Position numbers and translations under genes: made by a program. A DNA stretch of 64,000 nt from Pogona vitticeps (taxonomy: Eukaryota; Chordata; Lepidosauria; Squamata; Agamidae): NCBI RefSeq assembly GCF_051106095.1, contig NC_135785.1:98529501-98593500 (forward strand), written 5' to 3'. The notes beneath the pieces were generated by a model, which was not told the DNA's origin, made no database searches, and was given only the letters and a program-made list of their open reading frames with translations. Of this stretch, positions 1-12,345 are shown piece after piece (position 1 is the stretch's first letter; the number at the start of each line of letters is the position of its first letter).

Positions 1-17
1 TGCAATGAAATGCTTTT

Positions 18-215
18 TGCTTTTATTTATGTATATATCTGTCCATTTATTTCATTTATATGTCACTTTTCCTCCAGTAAGCATAAGCCAGTGTATATGG
101 TGCTCCTCTTCCCCACTTAATCCTCAAAGTAAGTGAGGCTGACAGGCAATTATGAGTACGACATCTTCCAGTGAGTTTCATGACTGAGCGGGGATGAGCA
201 TATGGGAGAAAAGTC
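18..215 (-). repeat. Old tRNA-headed SINE fragment, reversed
   Basis: The segment reads as the reverse complement of a common squamate SINE. It begins with a T-rich tail and 'cctccagtaagcataagcca', continues with 'ccccacttaatcctcaaagt' and ends with 'gtttcatgactgagcgggga', which is the part just inside the tRNA-like head. It is strongly diverged and the head itself is missing. The SINE class is fairly safe; the boundaries are approximate. Confidence 0.5.
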
Positions 216-1555
216 TCCTAATTTCTAACACTCTTACCATTACATCACAATAGTTGTCTACCATGAGCTCTTTGGGAAGTTTTTCTCAACAATGTTAACA
301 AGCCAAATAATAAAATTATTATTCTGAGAAGCAATGTTATTAAAGGAGCAAACATTGGAATAATGAGCTGTTTAGTAAATAATTGGCATGCCTAAATATA
401 GCAAGGCAAGTCAGTGGCACAAACTGTCCCCCTGTGTTCTATTTATGGGCATTCCATGATGGCTCACGGACCATGGATGTTAATTTCACCCATTCTTATC
501 TATTACATAATTTTCATATATATGTTACATATGCATAATTCATAGAGAGTTATTGGTCCTCCATTAAAAAAGGAAGGACACTTTTTAGTTGCCCCAAAAA
601 TGAAAAATTGTCAAGTGAGAGGTTAAGCATGATGTGAGATGTAATAAAAGCAACAGTCAGGAAGAGATTCCTTGGTTGCTCTTGTTAAAGGATCCAGAAA
701 CTACTGTACTGTAAAGTGAGTCACAAGTCACATACTGTATCTTCCTACTGAAGAACGGTGAAAAAAATGGCCACCATTTGTGACCTGCCTTTATCTCTTA
801 CATGCTAATTCCTTGGCAGTGTTTGCAAATGACTCAGCCACAGCCCAACCCTCAAAAACCCCTTCTGGTGATCTGGTTTGTGATACATTTCTTGTTTGTT
901 AGCACAACAATCTTCTGGCTTGCCATCTCAGGATGTGGTTACCCACTGGAAAACTATTGGGTTGGGTTTGCATGCTTGAAATAGATTGAAATATATCAGT
1001 TTATACAATATATAGCTGAGTATACTTTGGGGGGGGGTCTAGGAAGTGTATTGTTTTGTTCAGAAAGTGAGGTGTTTTAAACATCCTCTAGGGGATTGTT
1101 TATTTTAACTTGATTGTGGACATGATTTATTTTAAATCATTTTGGCATGTGTGCTCTCCTGTGTTGGAGCAAATTGTGTCTGTGACGTTTGTCAAGTAAT
1201 GGATACCAGGATCATGGGTTTCCAGCTGCAGGGAAACCTTGCAGTCTGATCTGTTATATTTTTTTTCCATCTGAAATACTGAAATAGTGCTATTCCAGTT
1301 TGAAAGAAGTAAAAGAATAAAACAAATATTAAAAATACCACTGGTGGCAGCAGTGGCAAGTAGTTGTGAGAGGCAGCCAGTGTAAGAGAGATGGATGCTA
1401 CAAACTTGTTGCATTTGAAGCTTTGTCTTGCACCCCACCTACAAAATGAGCACAGGCATACTATCTTGGCTCAAGGCTCTGGCTGCTGGAAAGAGTACTG
1501 ATGTAATACAAAAAAGGTGCATTGCATGCTCAAAACGTCATTAGAATGCTGTCAA
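216..1555. other. No recognised feature
   Basis: AT-rich unique-looking sequence. The only open frames are short and show no family similarity. A short G run lies near 1030. Confidence 0.5.
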
Positions 1556-1557
1556 GC

Positions 1558-1705
1558 ACAGGGGTAAAGCCGTCTGACAACTAAAGCTTAGTTGAAACTG
1601 GGTCATGCATCAGGAAAGTGATCCCAAGCACACCAGCAAATCTGTAAGAGAATGGCTGAAAAAGAAAAGAATCAAAGTGTTGCAATGGCCCAGTCAAAGT
1701 ATGAG
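1558..1705 (+). mobile_element. Tc1-like transposase fragment
   Basis: The DNA 'gggtcatgcatcaggaaagt' through 'gcacaccagcaaatctgtaa' and on to 'ttgcaatggcccagtcaaag' matches the part of a Tc1 transposase that normally reads D-N-D-P-K-H-T-S-K followed by [16 protein letters not shown]. It is the same segment found in the larger Tc1 copy at 60101-61516, in the opposite orientation. The first Asp of the D-N-D-P motif is no longer readable. Only about 50 codons survive, with no terminal repeats; similarity stops abruptly after the P-S-Q codons. Confidence 0.75.
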
Positions 1706-4143
1706 CCTGCTCTGTGTCTAGGCCTTTTGGTCCAGCAGCAGGGCTACTGTTTTTGGGGGGGCAGACTGGAGCGCTTTGTTCATGGACATAAAAGCCACTT
1801 TAAGGGAGATTACACAAGTGCAATCAGTTGCAATCCTTTCTTACCATCTGATCACACCTAAACTGTCCCTTTTATTATTATAGTCTAAAAAGTTAGTTTC
1901 ATTAACTGCGTCTGATGATTTAGGAAGACGTTTGTAATGTAAGCCATAAACAATATAGGAAATTTCCAGGAATAAAACAAAAGAGAGGAAAATGCTTCAG
2001 ATCTTTCTGTAAAAACCTTGAAGCAACAAAGTCAGAATATTCTGTTTTTTGTGCTCTTGGGCATGGTGAACTCATTGCCCTGAAAAACTGAAAAAGGATA
2101 CACAAGCTTTTGTGTATCCTTAGTAAATAAACCCTTTTCAAGGCTGCGTTTTCCTTGCTTCTTTTCTTTTTCCAAGTGAACATCTTCTGTGCAAACAGTA
2201 TTGTTTGTCTTGGTGTCACATACAGATAGGGCTTTATCTTGCCTTTCTTATTGCCTGATAAAAGACAATTACTGCTAGTGATGACAGTGTTAAGTTCTTG
2301 TGTATCTAAGTTCTGAAGTACTACTAAAATACCATAGATGGGAATTGAAAAGGAATACAAGGGCAGATTTTATCCCTGCAATTCCAGTTGAAAACCTTGA
2401 TTCTAGTTCCCTCTCTTGTTATCCACGTAACAATAGCATGTGTGGTGAGAGATTGCCATATCCTGTGTTTCCTGCCCAAGCTTTCAGCAGCCAATGAAGA
2501 GAAGTGAGGGTAGAGATTGAAAAATGTGATTATGTAATATCAGATGGTTCACATGGGTAATTACATAGGGAAATGCTGCTTTTAGCAGCTATTCTATTTT
2601 TATGCAAAAAAGGGGGGGGAGGGGAAGTTTCATTGTAAAGATTGCAAATGGCAAGCCTCAACCAAGTGCCAGTGGGTGTTTTTTCACAATGACTCCCAAA
2701 CTTAAGAGCCGTGTATGGTACAGAAAAAACAAGATATAAATTCTTTTTATTCTTTCACCTTACTGAATAACCTATATATCTTCCACCCCAGTCTCCCAAC
2801 CCCTGAACAAAATTAAGAACAAAAGAGGCTGATGTCCCTTCAGAAGTCTTGGGGCGGGAGGGGGGCTTACACTGTAATTTTCTGTCATTGTTCCTACTGT
2901 TGCCAAGTGCCTTTTTATAACTTTATTACACTGAGCAATCAATTTGATTTTTAATAGAGAAATCCACATCTCACACATTAGCAAACAGCCTCATAATGAG
3001 ATTATCTTGACTCAACTGGACAAATGTTCCATCTCGTCTTTCTGCCAGGCCACTATCCTACCTATGGTCACTCTCTTTTAAAATGGATGGTGATCTCAAC
3101 CATTTTTCTGAGTTGCTAGTACAGTAGTTTAAGGGAGGCGCCAGGCCAAAGAGGCATATTTGCATGTTTACTATTTTTACTCTTTCATAAAGAACTTGGA
3201 ATGAAGTGATTATGTTGCTACAAAAAGTATTTGTTTATCTGAAAAACAAATTTAACTAAATATTTCTAATAGAAACTGAAGAAGTCTCCTTGCATCTCCT
3301 AGTGACCATTTAAATTTTTTTATTTAATTGATGTATGACAGAGTCCTATGCCTCTTAAAGGGCACAAGGAGACTTTCTTGAACAATAAATATGAACTTAA
3401 AATGTGAGGGAGAAGTTATGGTTACTGAGGGGCTGCAAACGTGGCATTCGGGGCCATATGCCACTCACAGGACCCGTTTCTCATACTTGCTTTAGAAAGA
3501 TGTAAACACTATTGTTGCATATCTATATTGTAATTCATTTCTATCCAGTGCTTTTTCCCTTCTATGTCTATGTCCAAGTCTCATAAACGTTACAATCCTG
3601 CCAATATATGGAAGGCCTCTTGCCTGCTGAGGGAACAGATTGGTAGTTCAAGACTAGCAAAGGCTGAGTCATCTATAATTTTACAAAGCAAAATAAATTA
3701 AACTGTGACACGCCTTCTTTTTCCTTCCTCAGAAAGAGTCTTGAATTGCGTCCCTGCTCCCATCAATAAATGTTTCATAGGTAAACAAGCAGGGGTAGTG
3801 GTGAAGCAGAGAGGATTGGCAAAGCTCGAATCAGCTGTGTAGTTATATATACTGCTTCCATTGTGAATATTTTGCCCCATGGAAATTATACACTGGGTCC
3901 AAACAAGAATGTATGTTGCCACACCCAATGAATCTTGGATCACCAAAAAAGCTGCGAGTCTCATGGCAAATTTGTATTGCAAAGATCTATTCCTCTTTAT
4001 GTTGATATACTCAATTGCATCAGTGACTACAGTTTGTTTTATAACTTCAGAGCACAGGTTGTTTTGGTAAGGCAGAGGGGAACAAACCAGGACTCCCAGA
4101 CAGTGCTTAGCTCCCATAGGATCCAGTGCTACCTCAGGAATAT
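1706..4143. other. No recognised gene or repeat; one short hairpin
   Basis: Mostly AT-rich unique sequence. A perfect 12-bp inverted repeat around a 4-base centre lies at 2094-2121. The stretch near 2880-3000 is free of obvious repeats and could be a conserved non-coding element, which I cannot test here. A G-rich run lies at 2611-2625. Confidence 0.4.
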
Positions 4144-4620
4144 GATAGAGTCATAGAGTCATAGAATTGGAAGAAACCACTGAGGCCATTGAGTTTAAAC
4201 CCCCGCCAAGCAGGAACATCCATCAAAGTACTCCCAAACAGATGGCCATCCAGCCTCTGCTTAAAAACCTCCAAAGAAGGAGAAACTTCCACCACCCTTC
4301 AAGGCAGCCTATTCCAGTGCCAGACAGCTCTGACCATCAGGAAATTCTTCCTAATGTTCAGACAGAATCTCTTTTCCTGTAGTTTGAAACCATTGCTCCG
4401 TGTCCTAGTCTCTGGAGCCCTGGAAAACAAACCGGTCCCCTCTTCAACAAGACATCCTTTGAAATATTTAAACATGGCCATCATGTCCCCCTTCAACCTT
4501 CTTTTTGTAAGGCTAAACATTCCCAACTCCCTAAGCCGCTCCTCGTAGGACATGGCTTCCAGACCTTTGACCATTTTAGTCGCCCTCCTCTAGACATCTT
4601 CCAGGTTGTCAACATTCCTG
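4144..4620 (-). mobile_element. CR1 LINE 3' end, 5'-truncated
   Basis: The + strand starts with the repeated 'atagagtcatagagtcatag' motif, which is the reversed 3' terminus of CR1 elements. It continues with the reversed end of the CR1 reading frame ('cattccagtgccagacagc' type sequence, then 'gtcctagtctctggagccct' and 'cttctttttgtaaggctaaa'). The element therefore lies on the minus strand and keeps roughly the last 480 bases. The reverse transcriptase catalytic part is absent. It differs clearly from the second CR1 copy at 5347, so the two belong to different subfamilies. Confidence 0.85.
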
Positions 4621-5194
4621 CTCTCAGCTTTTTTTCACCTTAATTGTGTTTCCCACGGACAAAGACAGTCCTCTCGTTTTTCAATGCAATATTTCAAAAT
4701 ATCCACCAAATCTGATATCCATTTGGCTACATTTGTTGTTGACAGTGGTATGTTCTTCTCTTTCCATACAATGAACATTTTCACCAGTCCAGTTTTATAA
4801 TCTGGGTTTTATCTCACTACCCTCTGCCATTACTCATGCACTCTTTTAAAAGTTTCAATGAGTGCTTCCTCTTTTAACCAATCAGGGCAGGAGACCAGAA
4901 CCCCTCTGGATTTCTTCCTCTTCAAGAATCTTTCCACAATGCTCAAGGTTACACCCTTCACACATTGCATCTCCTTTGCAGATATAAAATTTATGTACAG
5001 CAAAAAAACCTATAATCTGTAACCTCAATGCACTTGAAGTGTCAAAACATTTTTCCTGATTCTATTATAAAGTCGCCCCATCCACCTTAGAGAATACAAA
5101 GGTTCTCTCTGAGCAAAATAATTTTTTAAAAAAGTTGAGTGCTATAGGAAATGGGGAAATGGGGTGCCAGGGAGGCAAGGGTGCCAGCAAGAGT
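4621..5194. other. No recognised feature
   Basis: Moderately AT-rich sequence directly after the CR1 break point. It could be more of an old LINE, but I see no motif that proves it. Confidence 0.4.
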
Positions 5195-5252
5195 ACATTG
5201 CGATCCTGGAGGCTACATACAGCCCCCAGGTCAAAGTTTGTCCACCTTGATC
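5195..5252 (-). mobile_element. Possible hAT element end
   Basis: The string 'cctggaggctacatacagcc' followed by 'cccaggtcaaagtttgtcca' resembles the reversed end of hAT MITEs whose termini read TGGGCAAACTTTGACC. No partner terminus or target duplication was found, so this is a weak call. Confidence 0.3.
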
Positions 5253-5346
5253 TTGGACCAAGAGGAGAGGATCTACAGCCATCTTGAGGATAATGGACTC
5301 GAATTAGGTGTAGGCACCATGATCAATGGTCAACACAGATGAAGGT

Positions 5347-6790
5347 TTATAGAATCATAATTAAGTTGGAAGAGGCCTATAAGGCCATTGCATCCAACCC
5401 CCTCCTCAATGCAGGAATCCAAATCATAGCAGATCTGACAGATGGTTGTCTGGTTGTCCAATTTTCTCTTGAATGCTTCCAGTGGTGGAGCACTCATGAC
5501 CTCCCAAGGTAATTGGTTCCATTGCCATACTGCTCTAATAGTTAAGAAGTTTTATCAGATATTCAGTCTAAATATCGGGCTTCCTGTAGCTTGGGCCCAT
5601 TATTATATGTCCTGCACTCTAAGATGATTGAGGACAGATCCTGCCCCTCCTCTGAATGTCTAGTACTTGAAAAGTGCTATCACATTTCCCCTCAATCTTC
5701 TTTTCTCAACATTAAACATACCCAGTTTTCTTTTTCGATCTTTCCTCATAGGGCTTGGTTTTCAGTTCCCTAATCATCCTTGTTCTGTCCTTTGAACTTG
5801 CTCCAGTGTGTTGACATCTTTCTTAATGTGTGGTGTCCAGAACTCGACACAGTAGTCTAGATGAGGCCTAACTAGTGCTGAATAGAGGGGGACTAGTCCC
5901 TCAAAGGATTTTTGAAGATGATACACCTGTTAATGCACCTTAAAGTTGCCTTTGCCTTTTTTTTAGCCAACTCACACTGTTGACTCATATTCAGCGTTTG
6001 ATCTACAACAATTCCAACATCCTTGTTGCTCGTAGAGTTACTGAGCCAAGTATCCCCAGTCTCATAACTGTGTGTTTGGTTTCCTTTCTCTAGGTGTAGA
6101 ACTTTGCACTTATTCCAAAAAAAACTTCATTCTGTTGTTTTCAGCCCAGTACTCAAGCCAATCAAGATCTTTTTGAATTTTTTTCCCTGTCTTCCAAGTT
6201 ATTAGCTATTTCACCCAATTTTGTGTCATCTCGAAATTTGATAAGTATTTCCTGTACTTCTGACCAAAATCATTAATAAAAATGTTGAAGAGCACGGGGC
6301 CCAGGACTGAGCCTTAGGATACCCCACTTGCTACCTTCTCCCAATTTGAGGAAGAACCACTGATAAGCACTCTCTGAATACAATTCTGCTACCAACTGTG
6401 AATCTACTTAACACTTGTTCTATCCAGCCCATACCTAGTTAGCTTGATAATCAGAATATCACAGGGCATTTTGTCAAAGGCTTTGCTGAACTCAAGATAT
6501 ATTACATCTATGACATTCCTGCTGTCTACCAAGGAGGTTAACCAATAAAAGAAAATGAGATAAGATTAGTCTGGCAGGATTTGTTCTTGACAAATCCATA
6601 TTGTTTTCTAGTTATTGCTGCATTGTTTCCAAGGTGCTTGCAGAGTGGTTGCTTTATAATCTGCTCCAGAATTGTCCCTGGGATTGATGTCAGTCTAACC
6701 GGTCTGTAATTCCCTTGTTCCTCCTTTTTGCCCTTTTTGAAGATTGGGTTGTACTTCAACAATGTCTGGTGGATCACAGGTTCCCAAACC
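5347..6790 (-). mobile_element. CR1 LINE with decayed reverse transcriptase
   Basis: This minus-strand CR1 copy retains the 3' terminus ('tatagaatcataattaagtt' on +) and most of the reverse transcriptase, the enzyme that copies LINE RNA at the target site. Reading downward from about 6777, the frame gives P-I-F-K-K-G and G-N-Y-R-P-V-x-L-T-S, then Q-Y-G-F with K-S-C-Q-T-N-L, then F-S-K-A-F-D-K, then G-S-V-L-G-P-V-L-F-N-I-F-I-N-D. The catalytic box is readable as F-R-D-D-T-K-L-G near 6225. The endonuclease domain and 5' part are missing. Several stops and frame breaks show it is dead. CR1 elements commonly truncate at the 5' end, as here. Confidence 0.9.
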
Positions 6791-9700
6791 TACATCTAAG
6801 CTTTACAATTTCCTCTTCTGCTGACATTTGGAACCTTTTATATAGCAAGGGGGCAGATGTTTTCTATACCCATTACAGAGAACAAAGCAATGAAGCTTTT
6901 TACAGCATGTATCATATTTGAAATGGTTTCATTACAGTTAAACCTTCCTTTCATGTTTTTAATGCCAGTGGGTTGTGTGTGTTTTTTTTTTTTTACTGTA
7001 ATACTCTCTTTAGCAATACAAAATGCAATGAGGCGATTATCAAAGAACATATACTTGAAAGTATGGTGGCTGCAAGGAACTCCAAGCTTTAAGGAATTAA
7101 CTGTGAATTTACAATGTTGGATAACTCGAGAAGGAATGCTGCCATAAGCAGCACAGTATAGCATATATTAAAAGCTTGACATGATTTCTCCGCTAACATC
7201 GCGGAAAGACATTTATGAAGACACTACAGCTGGGGGTATGGGGGAAGTGAATTTCCAGCCATTCACTCTAAAAATAATGAAGTGGGGTGAAATTAATGTT
7301 ACTATTCCTGAAAGTCAATTTCAAACTGTAGGTTTACATACAGCTGAGTCCCGGAGAGGAGTTATTCTCTCAAATGGGTTTGACAGTGTTCCTAACAAAT
7401 CCTGCATTTCCATAAACCAATAAAATTAAGCCACCTTGCTCGGTTACTATTCAGAGTGGGAACTTGAAGAGTTATTGTTCATGCAGAAAGAGATTTGCCT
7501 CAGGGACTCCAAGATTAATGCTTCCCCTTGACAGCCAAGTACAGGATTTGCACAGCCATAAACACAGTCAATTACAGGTAACTTAGCGATAATTTAAGGT
7601 AAATCCTATCTCTTTTTAGTATTCTTCAAGTGCCAGTTTAATTAAAACACTGTGCCCTAAACTATGTGCAGAAAATCTGGTAGTCAGCCACAAGAGAAAG
7701 GCTAACATACCATGAATCAATCATGTCCTTTCATTGTTTTTTTTTTCAACCAAAATTGAACTTTTGCAGATGTGCCATCCATCGGTTCAACTTGTTCCAT
7801 CCTTCTATGCATTTGTGTACATATAAATATTATATTATGTAATACCTTGAGGTGGGGTTATCTCATCCATTTGCATGTTTCCTCATGGTGGGGACACATG
7901 TATATAGAGATGATGCAGTTAAGTGCACTCACTTTGGGATTGTTTATTGGCTCTTGCTTAAATGTATATATTAATGGTTTATCTCAGAAAAGATACTAGA
8001 TGGGCTGGTATCACAGGCTGTCTTGGCCATTTCTGATGTTTATTTGTCATGACTATGAGAGGGAGGGAACTTCCTTTGCCTTTCACGGATAGTGTTCTGT
8101 TATGCCTCCCCATCTCATTTCTATTCTGTGTGTAGCAGGAGCATCTGTAGCAACAGAATGGCATACCTCCAACTTTCATGAATGAGGACGGTGTGCTTTT
8201 TCCAACTGTCAACAATGTCTACCTTTCTATTTTAGTTGCTGCTACAAAACATATTGTCGAAATTGAATGTACTTCCTCCCCCCCCCCAACCTTGCATTGG
8301 TCCTCAAATTATGGCCACAATGTTGGTGTTTCTGTCACCCAAAAAATCCAAGTTATAACGGTGCCATAATGCTTGGCTCATTGCATGTGTCTCCAATACT
8401 GTACTATGATGTAGTAAGGACTTCATACCCTATGCCTTAAATCTGATTGGCTAAGAAAGCATCAACAGCCTCAGTCCCCAGCAGAAGACGCAGAAGCAAA
8501 GATGATGGCAGGGTAGTAGATCTTCATGCAGGAGGCATTGTAGAAGGAGTTAGGTTTGTGAACTGGCCACAGGTGCCATTGCACAAGTTACTGTAACAGG
8601 AGAGGGGCTGTACCTTTGCTCTTAGACCAAAGTAGAAATAGCAAAGAACTCACAGTAATAAATCAGCTCCCAGAAGGGATGAACTCTTCACCCAGCTAGT
8701 TGGGCACATTCCAGAGATAACCAAGCCCAGCACTAAGCAGATAGTGGGCCTTCTCCACCCTCCTCTGCCTTAGCTGAGAAAATCAGCTTTATTTACCTAT
8801 GGTGGCAGGGCTTAGAAGAGGAGGAGGAATCTAGATCTTTAGTGAAGCAAAGATTTGGTACTCTTGGAGCTAAGCTGAGTGCAGGGAGATGCCTGGATAC
8901 CCTTAGCCTATAACTGTGAGTCCTGGTTGCCGAGAGACTTTGTGATGCGAGCTTTCTTTGTAGTTATTAATTATGTCATCGTATCCATGTTCTGCCTGCA
9001 GTTTGCATAAACTTCGTGCTGGTCCATCACACAGAATGGCCTTGGTTTTTTTCCTTGTGATGCAGGGATCCTGAAGATGGGAGGGATCTGAATGGATCAG
9101 GCTTCAGATTTTACAACTGAAGGTGACACTGGCAAGTAGCAATCCAAGGGCAGTGTTTGGGACAGAGACTGAAAACATGTGGGATGCTCACTCTGGGATT
9201 CTGGAATCTGTACCCCCCCAAAAAAAAAAACCAGACACACATACACACACACACACGTTTCTCATCTTTGGGCTGGGAGTAAGGGCATTCATTTCTGCTT
9301 TGGGATCTCTCTTGAAAGGAAGAAATGTCCCTCCTAGAACATGCAGGATCACAAACTTTGGTTTGTTTGTGTTTGTGGCTGCTTCTAGCAGATACAAAGT
9401 AATGCTCATTTTAAGGACAAAACCTGCTCTGCCAGCAAGCAAGCGGAAGAGGCCTACTTCGGTTCACATAAAATGAAATGGGGCCAAATAGGTGAAGGCA
9501 GGAATTGTTCTCTGAATGGTAGGTACAGCAAGAGTGTTTAAAGAGGAGTAGACTCCAGCTGGCAGGAGAACTATCTCAGCTTTACTTCTGAGACTGGGAC
9601 CCTCTGAACTCCAAGCATGAAAATCCCTTACTCTGGCATGGACATGGGGAATTGATCCTCTACATTGCAGGGAACAGAGATTTAAGCATGTGGATGACAA

Positions 9701-10194
9701 TCCCATCCCATGCTCCATCTGATTTTGCTGAGGCATGGGCATTTTTGAAGTGTGATTACATGTTGGTGATGTGTCTTTTGTAAAAGAAAGTATGACAATG
9801 AGATTTGTACTAAAAATCTCAGCTTCAGGCAGACATCTAGACAAGAGAATGGTATAATTATTCCGCTCACACAAAGTTGGGTCACACTACAAGCCTGAGG
9901 GCAGCCGCTTGCTATTAAAAGTAGTTTAGGTTGTAAGGAGTGTTACATTTCAGTTCCCCAAGTAGCTAATTAAACAGTATTGGTTTGCACTGAAAGCCAA
10001 AGGAGGGGAGGAGTTTTGACTATTTCGTAATCCTTTTTAAAATATAGATACAATACAACTCACACTTTCTTGTTCCTCTACAATCTTTTCAGAAAGGTAT
10101 ATGTGTAAAAATAAAATCCACAGTAGCAGATGGGTCTACCCTGCCTTCTTGGTGAATTCCAGAAACAACATGAGTCAGTGCTACAAGCAGGTGA
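6791..10194. other. No recognised gene; short (AC)n and homopolymer runs
   Basis: Long repeat-poor stretch. It holds a short (AC)n near 9235-9257 and C, A or T runs near 6987, 8277 and 9212. Parts such as 7180-7450 look unique and might be conserved non-coding sequence. No open frame here resembles a known protein. Confidence 0.4.
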
Positions 10195-10196
10195 TA

Positions 10197-10690
10197 ATTG
10201 AACAACATGTAAGTAAGTATACTTTATTACGGTCGAAGACCAGTAAAACCAAATCAATATAAAATAGATACATATAATTATTGTTTCATAAAGTCGGGCA
10301 GGGTAATAAAATTCCATTAAAACATGATAAAACAACCCTTTCTTTCCAATGTAATAACATCATATATCCTTAATATAGGTAAAACCTCAGGCAGTGTTAT
10401 ATTAAAACATTATATTATCTATCTAAAATCACCTACCCAAACATCTGTTTGCAAATAACCATTGCTGCAGCACAGAATTTGACCACTTGTCTTGTAATAT
10501 AAGGGATATTGTCAGAGAGTAGCCACTGCACATAATCCTCCTCTGATCTCCCAGGAGATTTACGGATAATAGGTGATAAAAGCTCCATAAGAAGATCCCG
10601 ATAGCAAGTACAGAAAAGAAGAACACGACCAACTGATTCAACTTTATCACTATTACAAGTGATGCATCTGGTAGGCATGTGCACCTGGAT
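10197..10690 (-). mobile_element. LINE 3' end with C-terminal Cys-rich region
   Basis: On the minus strand a frame of about 83 codons (10684 down to 10433) contains C-x2-C spacing near its start and E-S-V-x5-F-C-x2-Y-R-D, followed by S-P-I-I-R-K-S-P-G-R-S and ending near K-F-C-A-A-A. This resembles the zinc-binding C-terminus that many non-LTR retrotransposons carry after the reverse transcriptase. The sequence from 10433 down to 10197 would be the 3' untranslated part, ending near 'gtaagtatactttattacgg' on +. I cannot assign the clade; R4/Dong-like or L2-like are both possible. The reverse transcriptase itself is missing. Confidence 0.6.
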
Positions 10691-10691
10691 T

Positions 10692-11165
10692 TAAGAGGAA
10701 GGTGGAGATGACAGATGATATAGTGGTTAGAGTGTTGGACTAGTACTTGGGAGATCAAAGTTCAAACCTCACTGCCTGGTAAGTGGCCTTGGGACACTTA
10801 ATGGCTGAAGCTGAGAGACAGTGGCTGAAATCCTGTTGCACAGTTGCACAAATGGCAAAATATTGGGACTCAAATTCCTGTAAGCAGAGAAATTTTTATA
10901 GGCAATATTTGTTGTTTGTTGAGTCATGCAACTGAGTATGCAACAGATAATATCTAAAGAGATTTCTTAATTTCTAGCAATTTATCTCCAAAATTTACCC
11001 TATTTGAGTATCTGTGTAATAGGATTTCAGTCACTGTCTCTCAGCTTGACCTACCTCATACATTTTTAGGGCAAATTAGGGTGGACTGGAGCCATTATGT
11101 ATGCCACTTTGAGCTCACTGGGGAAAATCAGGGTATATGTCTCTAATAAATATAATAAAACAAAT
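10692..11165 (+). repeat. tRNA-headed SINE, split by an inverted-repeat insert
   Basis: The head 'atatagtggttagagtgttg' plus 'gttcaaacctcactgcctgg' resembles the A- and B-box region of the common squamate SINE. The body resumes after the insert with 'gacctacctcatacattttt' and ends with 'tatgtctctaataaatataa'. Between the two halves lies the inverted-repeat element at 10808-11057. Confidence 0.6.
10808..11057. mobile_element. Element with 36-bp terminal inverted repeats inside a SINE
   Basis: The left arm 10808-10843 and the right arm 11022-11057 are inverted copies that agree at 33 of 36 positions; all three differences are G/A transitions. The arms begin AAGCTGAGAGACAGTG. About 180 bases lie between them, with no coding potential. 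The outer 16 bases of the right arm also look like ordinary SINE body sequence, so either a short MITE sits here or a fold-back rearrangement copied part of the SINE in inverse. No clear direct target duplication was found. Confidence 0.6.
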
Positions 11166-11630
11166 TGTTAAAACAAAGAAAAGCAGTTACAGTTTCCTTT
11201 CTAATCCCTGAAAAAAAGACGCCTCTCCCTAGCCTCACCCTAATGAAAGTGAGCAGGTTTCCCAAACATAATCTATTATTAGCTTCTTTCTGGGGTTTAC
11301 ATATAGCTCTCTGTGGCTAACTGGACACAATTCCAACCTCTACACCATCTGGATCCATAATTTGGTGGTTGCATGCATGGAAGTGTTTCTTTCATTCTCA
11401 GCTTCACAGCCTTGAGTTCTGTCTGAAACCACAAAATTGTCCAGAAGCCCTGGATGTGAGAAGGTTCAGGGGTGACGTTACTACCTCAAGAAGAGATTCT
11501 TACAATACATCTGTTGTAGACACAGGAAGCAGAATGAGGTATAAATATAAAGAAAAGCTGGAAGAAACAAAATCACAAAGGAAAAGAAAATGGCAACAAG
11601 GTGGAAAATAATGAGGGGATTTGACCTTAG
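11166..11630. other. No recognised feature
   Basis: Unique-looking sequence between a SINE and a BovB copy. The 80-codon frame at 11369-11611 is lysine- and arginine-rich at its end but matches nothing I know. Confidence 0.45.
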
Positions 11631-11631
11631 T

Positions 11632-12340
11632 TCTTGTTGTTTAGTTGTTTAGTCATGTCCGACTCTTCGTGACCCCATGGACCAGAGTACGCCAGGCCCT
11701 CCTGTCTTCCACTGACTCCTGGATTTAATTCATATTGGTAGCTTCAATGACACTATCCAACCATCTCATCCTCTGTTGTCCCCTTCACCTCTTGCTCTCA
11801 CACTTTCCCAACATCAGGGTCTTTTCCAGGGAGTCTTCTCTTCTCATGAGATGGCCAAAGTATTGGAGCCTCGGCTTCAGGATCTGTCCTTCCAGTGAGC
11901 ACTCAGGCTTGATTTCCTTTAGAATGGATCAGTTTGTTCTTGCAGTCCAGGGGACTCTCAAGGGTCTCCTCCAGCACCACAATTCAAAAGCATCAATTTT
12001 TCGGTGGTCAGCTTTCTTTATGATCCAGCTCTCATTTCCATACATCACTACAGGAAAAACCATAGCTTTGACTATTCGGACTTTTGCTGGCAAGGTGATG
12101 TCTCTACTTTTAAAGATGGTGTCAAGGTTTGTCATCGCTTTCCTCCCAAGAAGCAGGCGTCTTTTAATTTTGTGGCTGCTGTCTCCATCTGCAGTGATCA
12201 TGGAGCCCAAGAAGTAAAATCTGTCACTACCTCCATATCTTCCCCTTCTATTTGCCAGGAGGTGATGGGACCAGTGGCCATTATCTTAGTTTTTTTGATG
12301 TTGAGCGACATGCCTGGAAGTGAAAGCAAAATCTGATGCA
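11632..12340 (-). mobile_element. BovB (RTE-clade) LINE, 5'-truncated
   Basis: The + strand begins with 'ttgtttagttgtttagtcat' and 'gactcttcgtgaccccatgg', the hallmark reversed BovB 3' end. The minus-strand frame at 12210-11929 reads G-S-M-I-T-A-D-G-D-S-S-H-K-I-K-R-R, then L-L-L-G-R-K-A-M-T-N-L-D and F-P-V-V-M-Y-G-N-E-S-W, ending with F-E-L-W-C-W-R-R and V-P-W-T-A-R. This is the C-terminal part of the BovB reverse transcriptase protein. A preceding frame shows N-I-K-K-T-K-I-M-A-T-G-P-I-T-S-W. The catalytic centre and the endonuclease are missing. BovB is known to be abundant in squamates and to have moved between vertebrate lineages. Confidence 0.93.
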
Positions 12341-12345
12341 TTTCC

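Noticed and set aside
4299-4574. A 91-codon frame with M-V-K-G-L-E-A-M-S-Y-E-E-R-L-R-E-L-G
   Set aside because: It is the C-terminal end of a CR1 protein, not a host gene.
4621-5190. Possible further LINE or gene fragment after the first CR1 copy
   Set aside because: I tried the minus-strand frames and saw no consistent motif; left as unrecognised.
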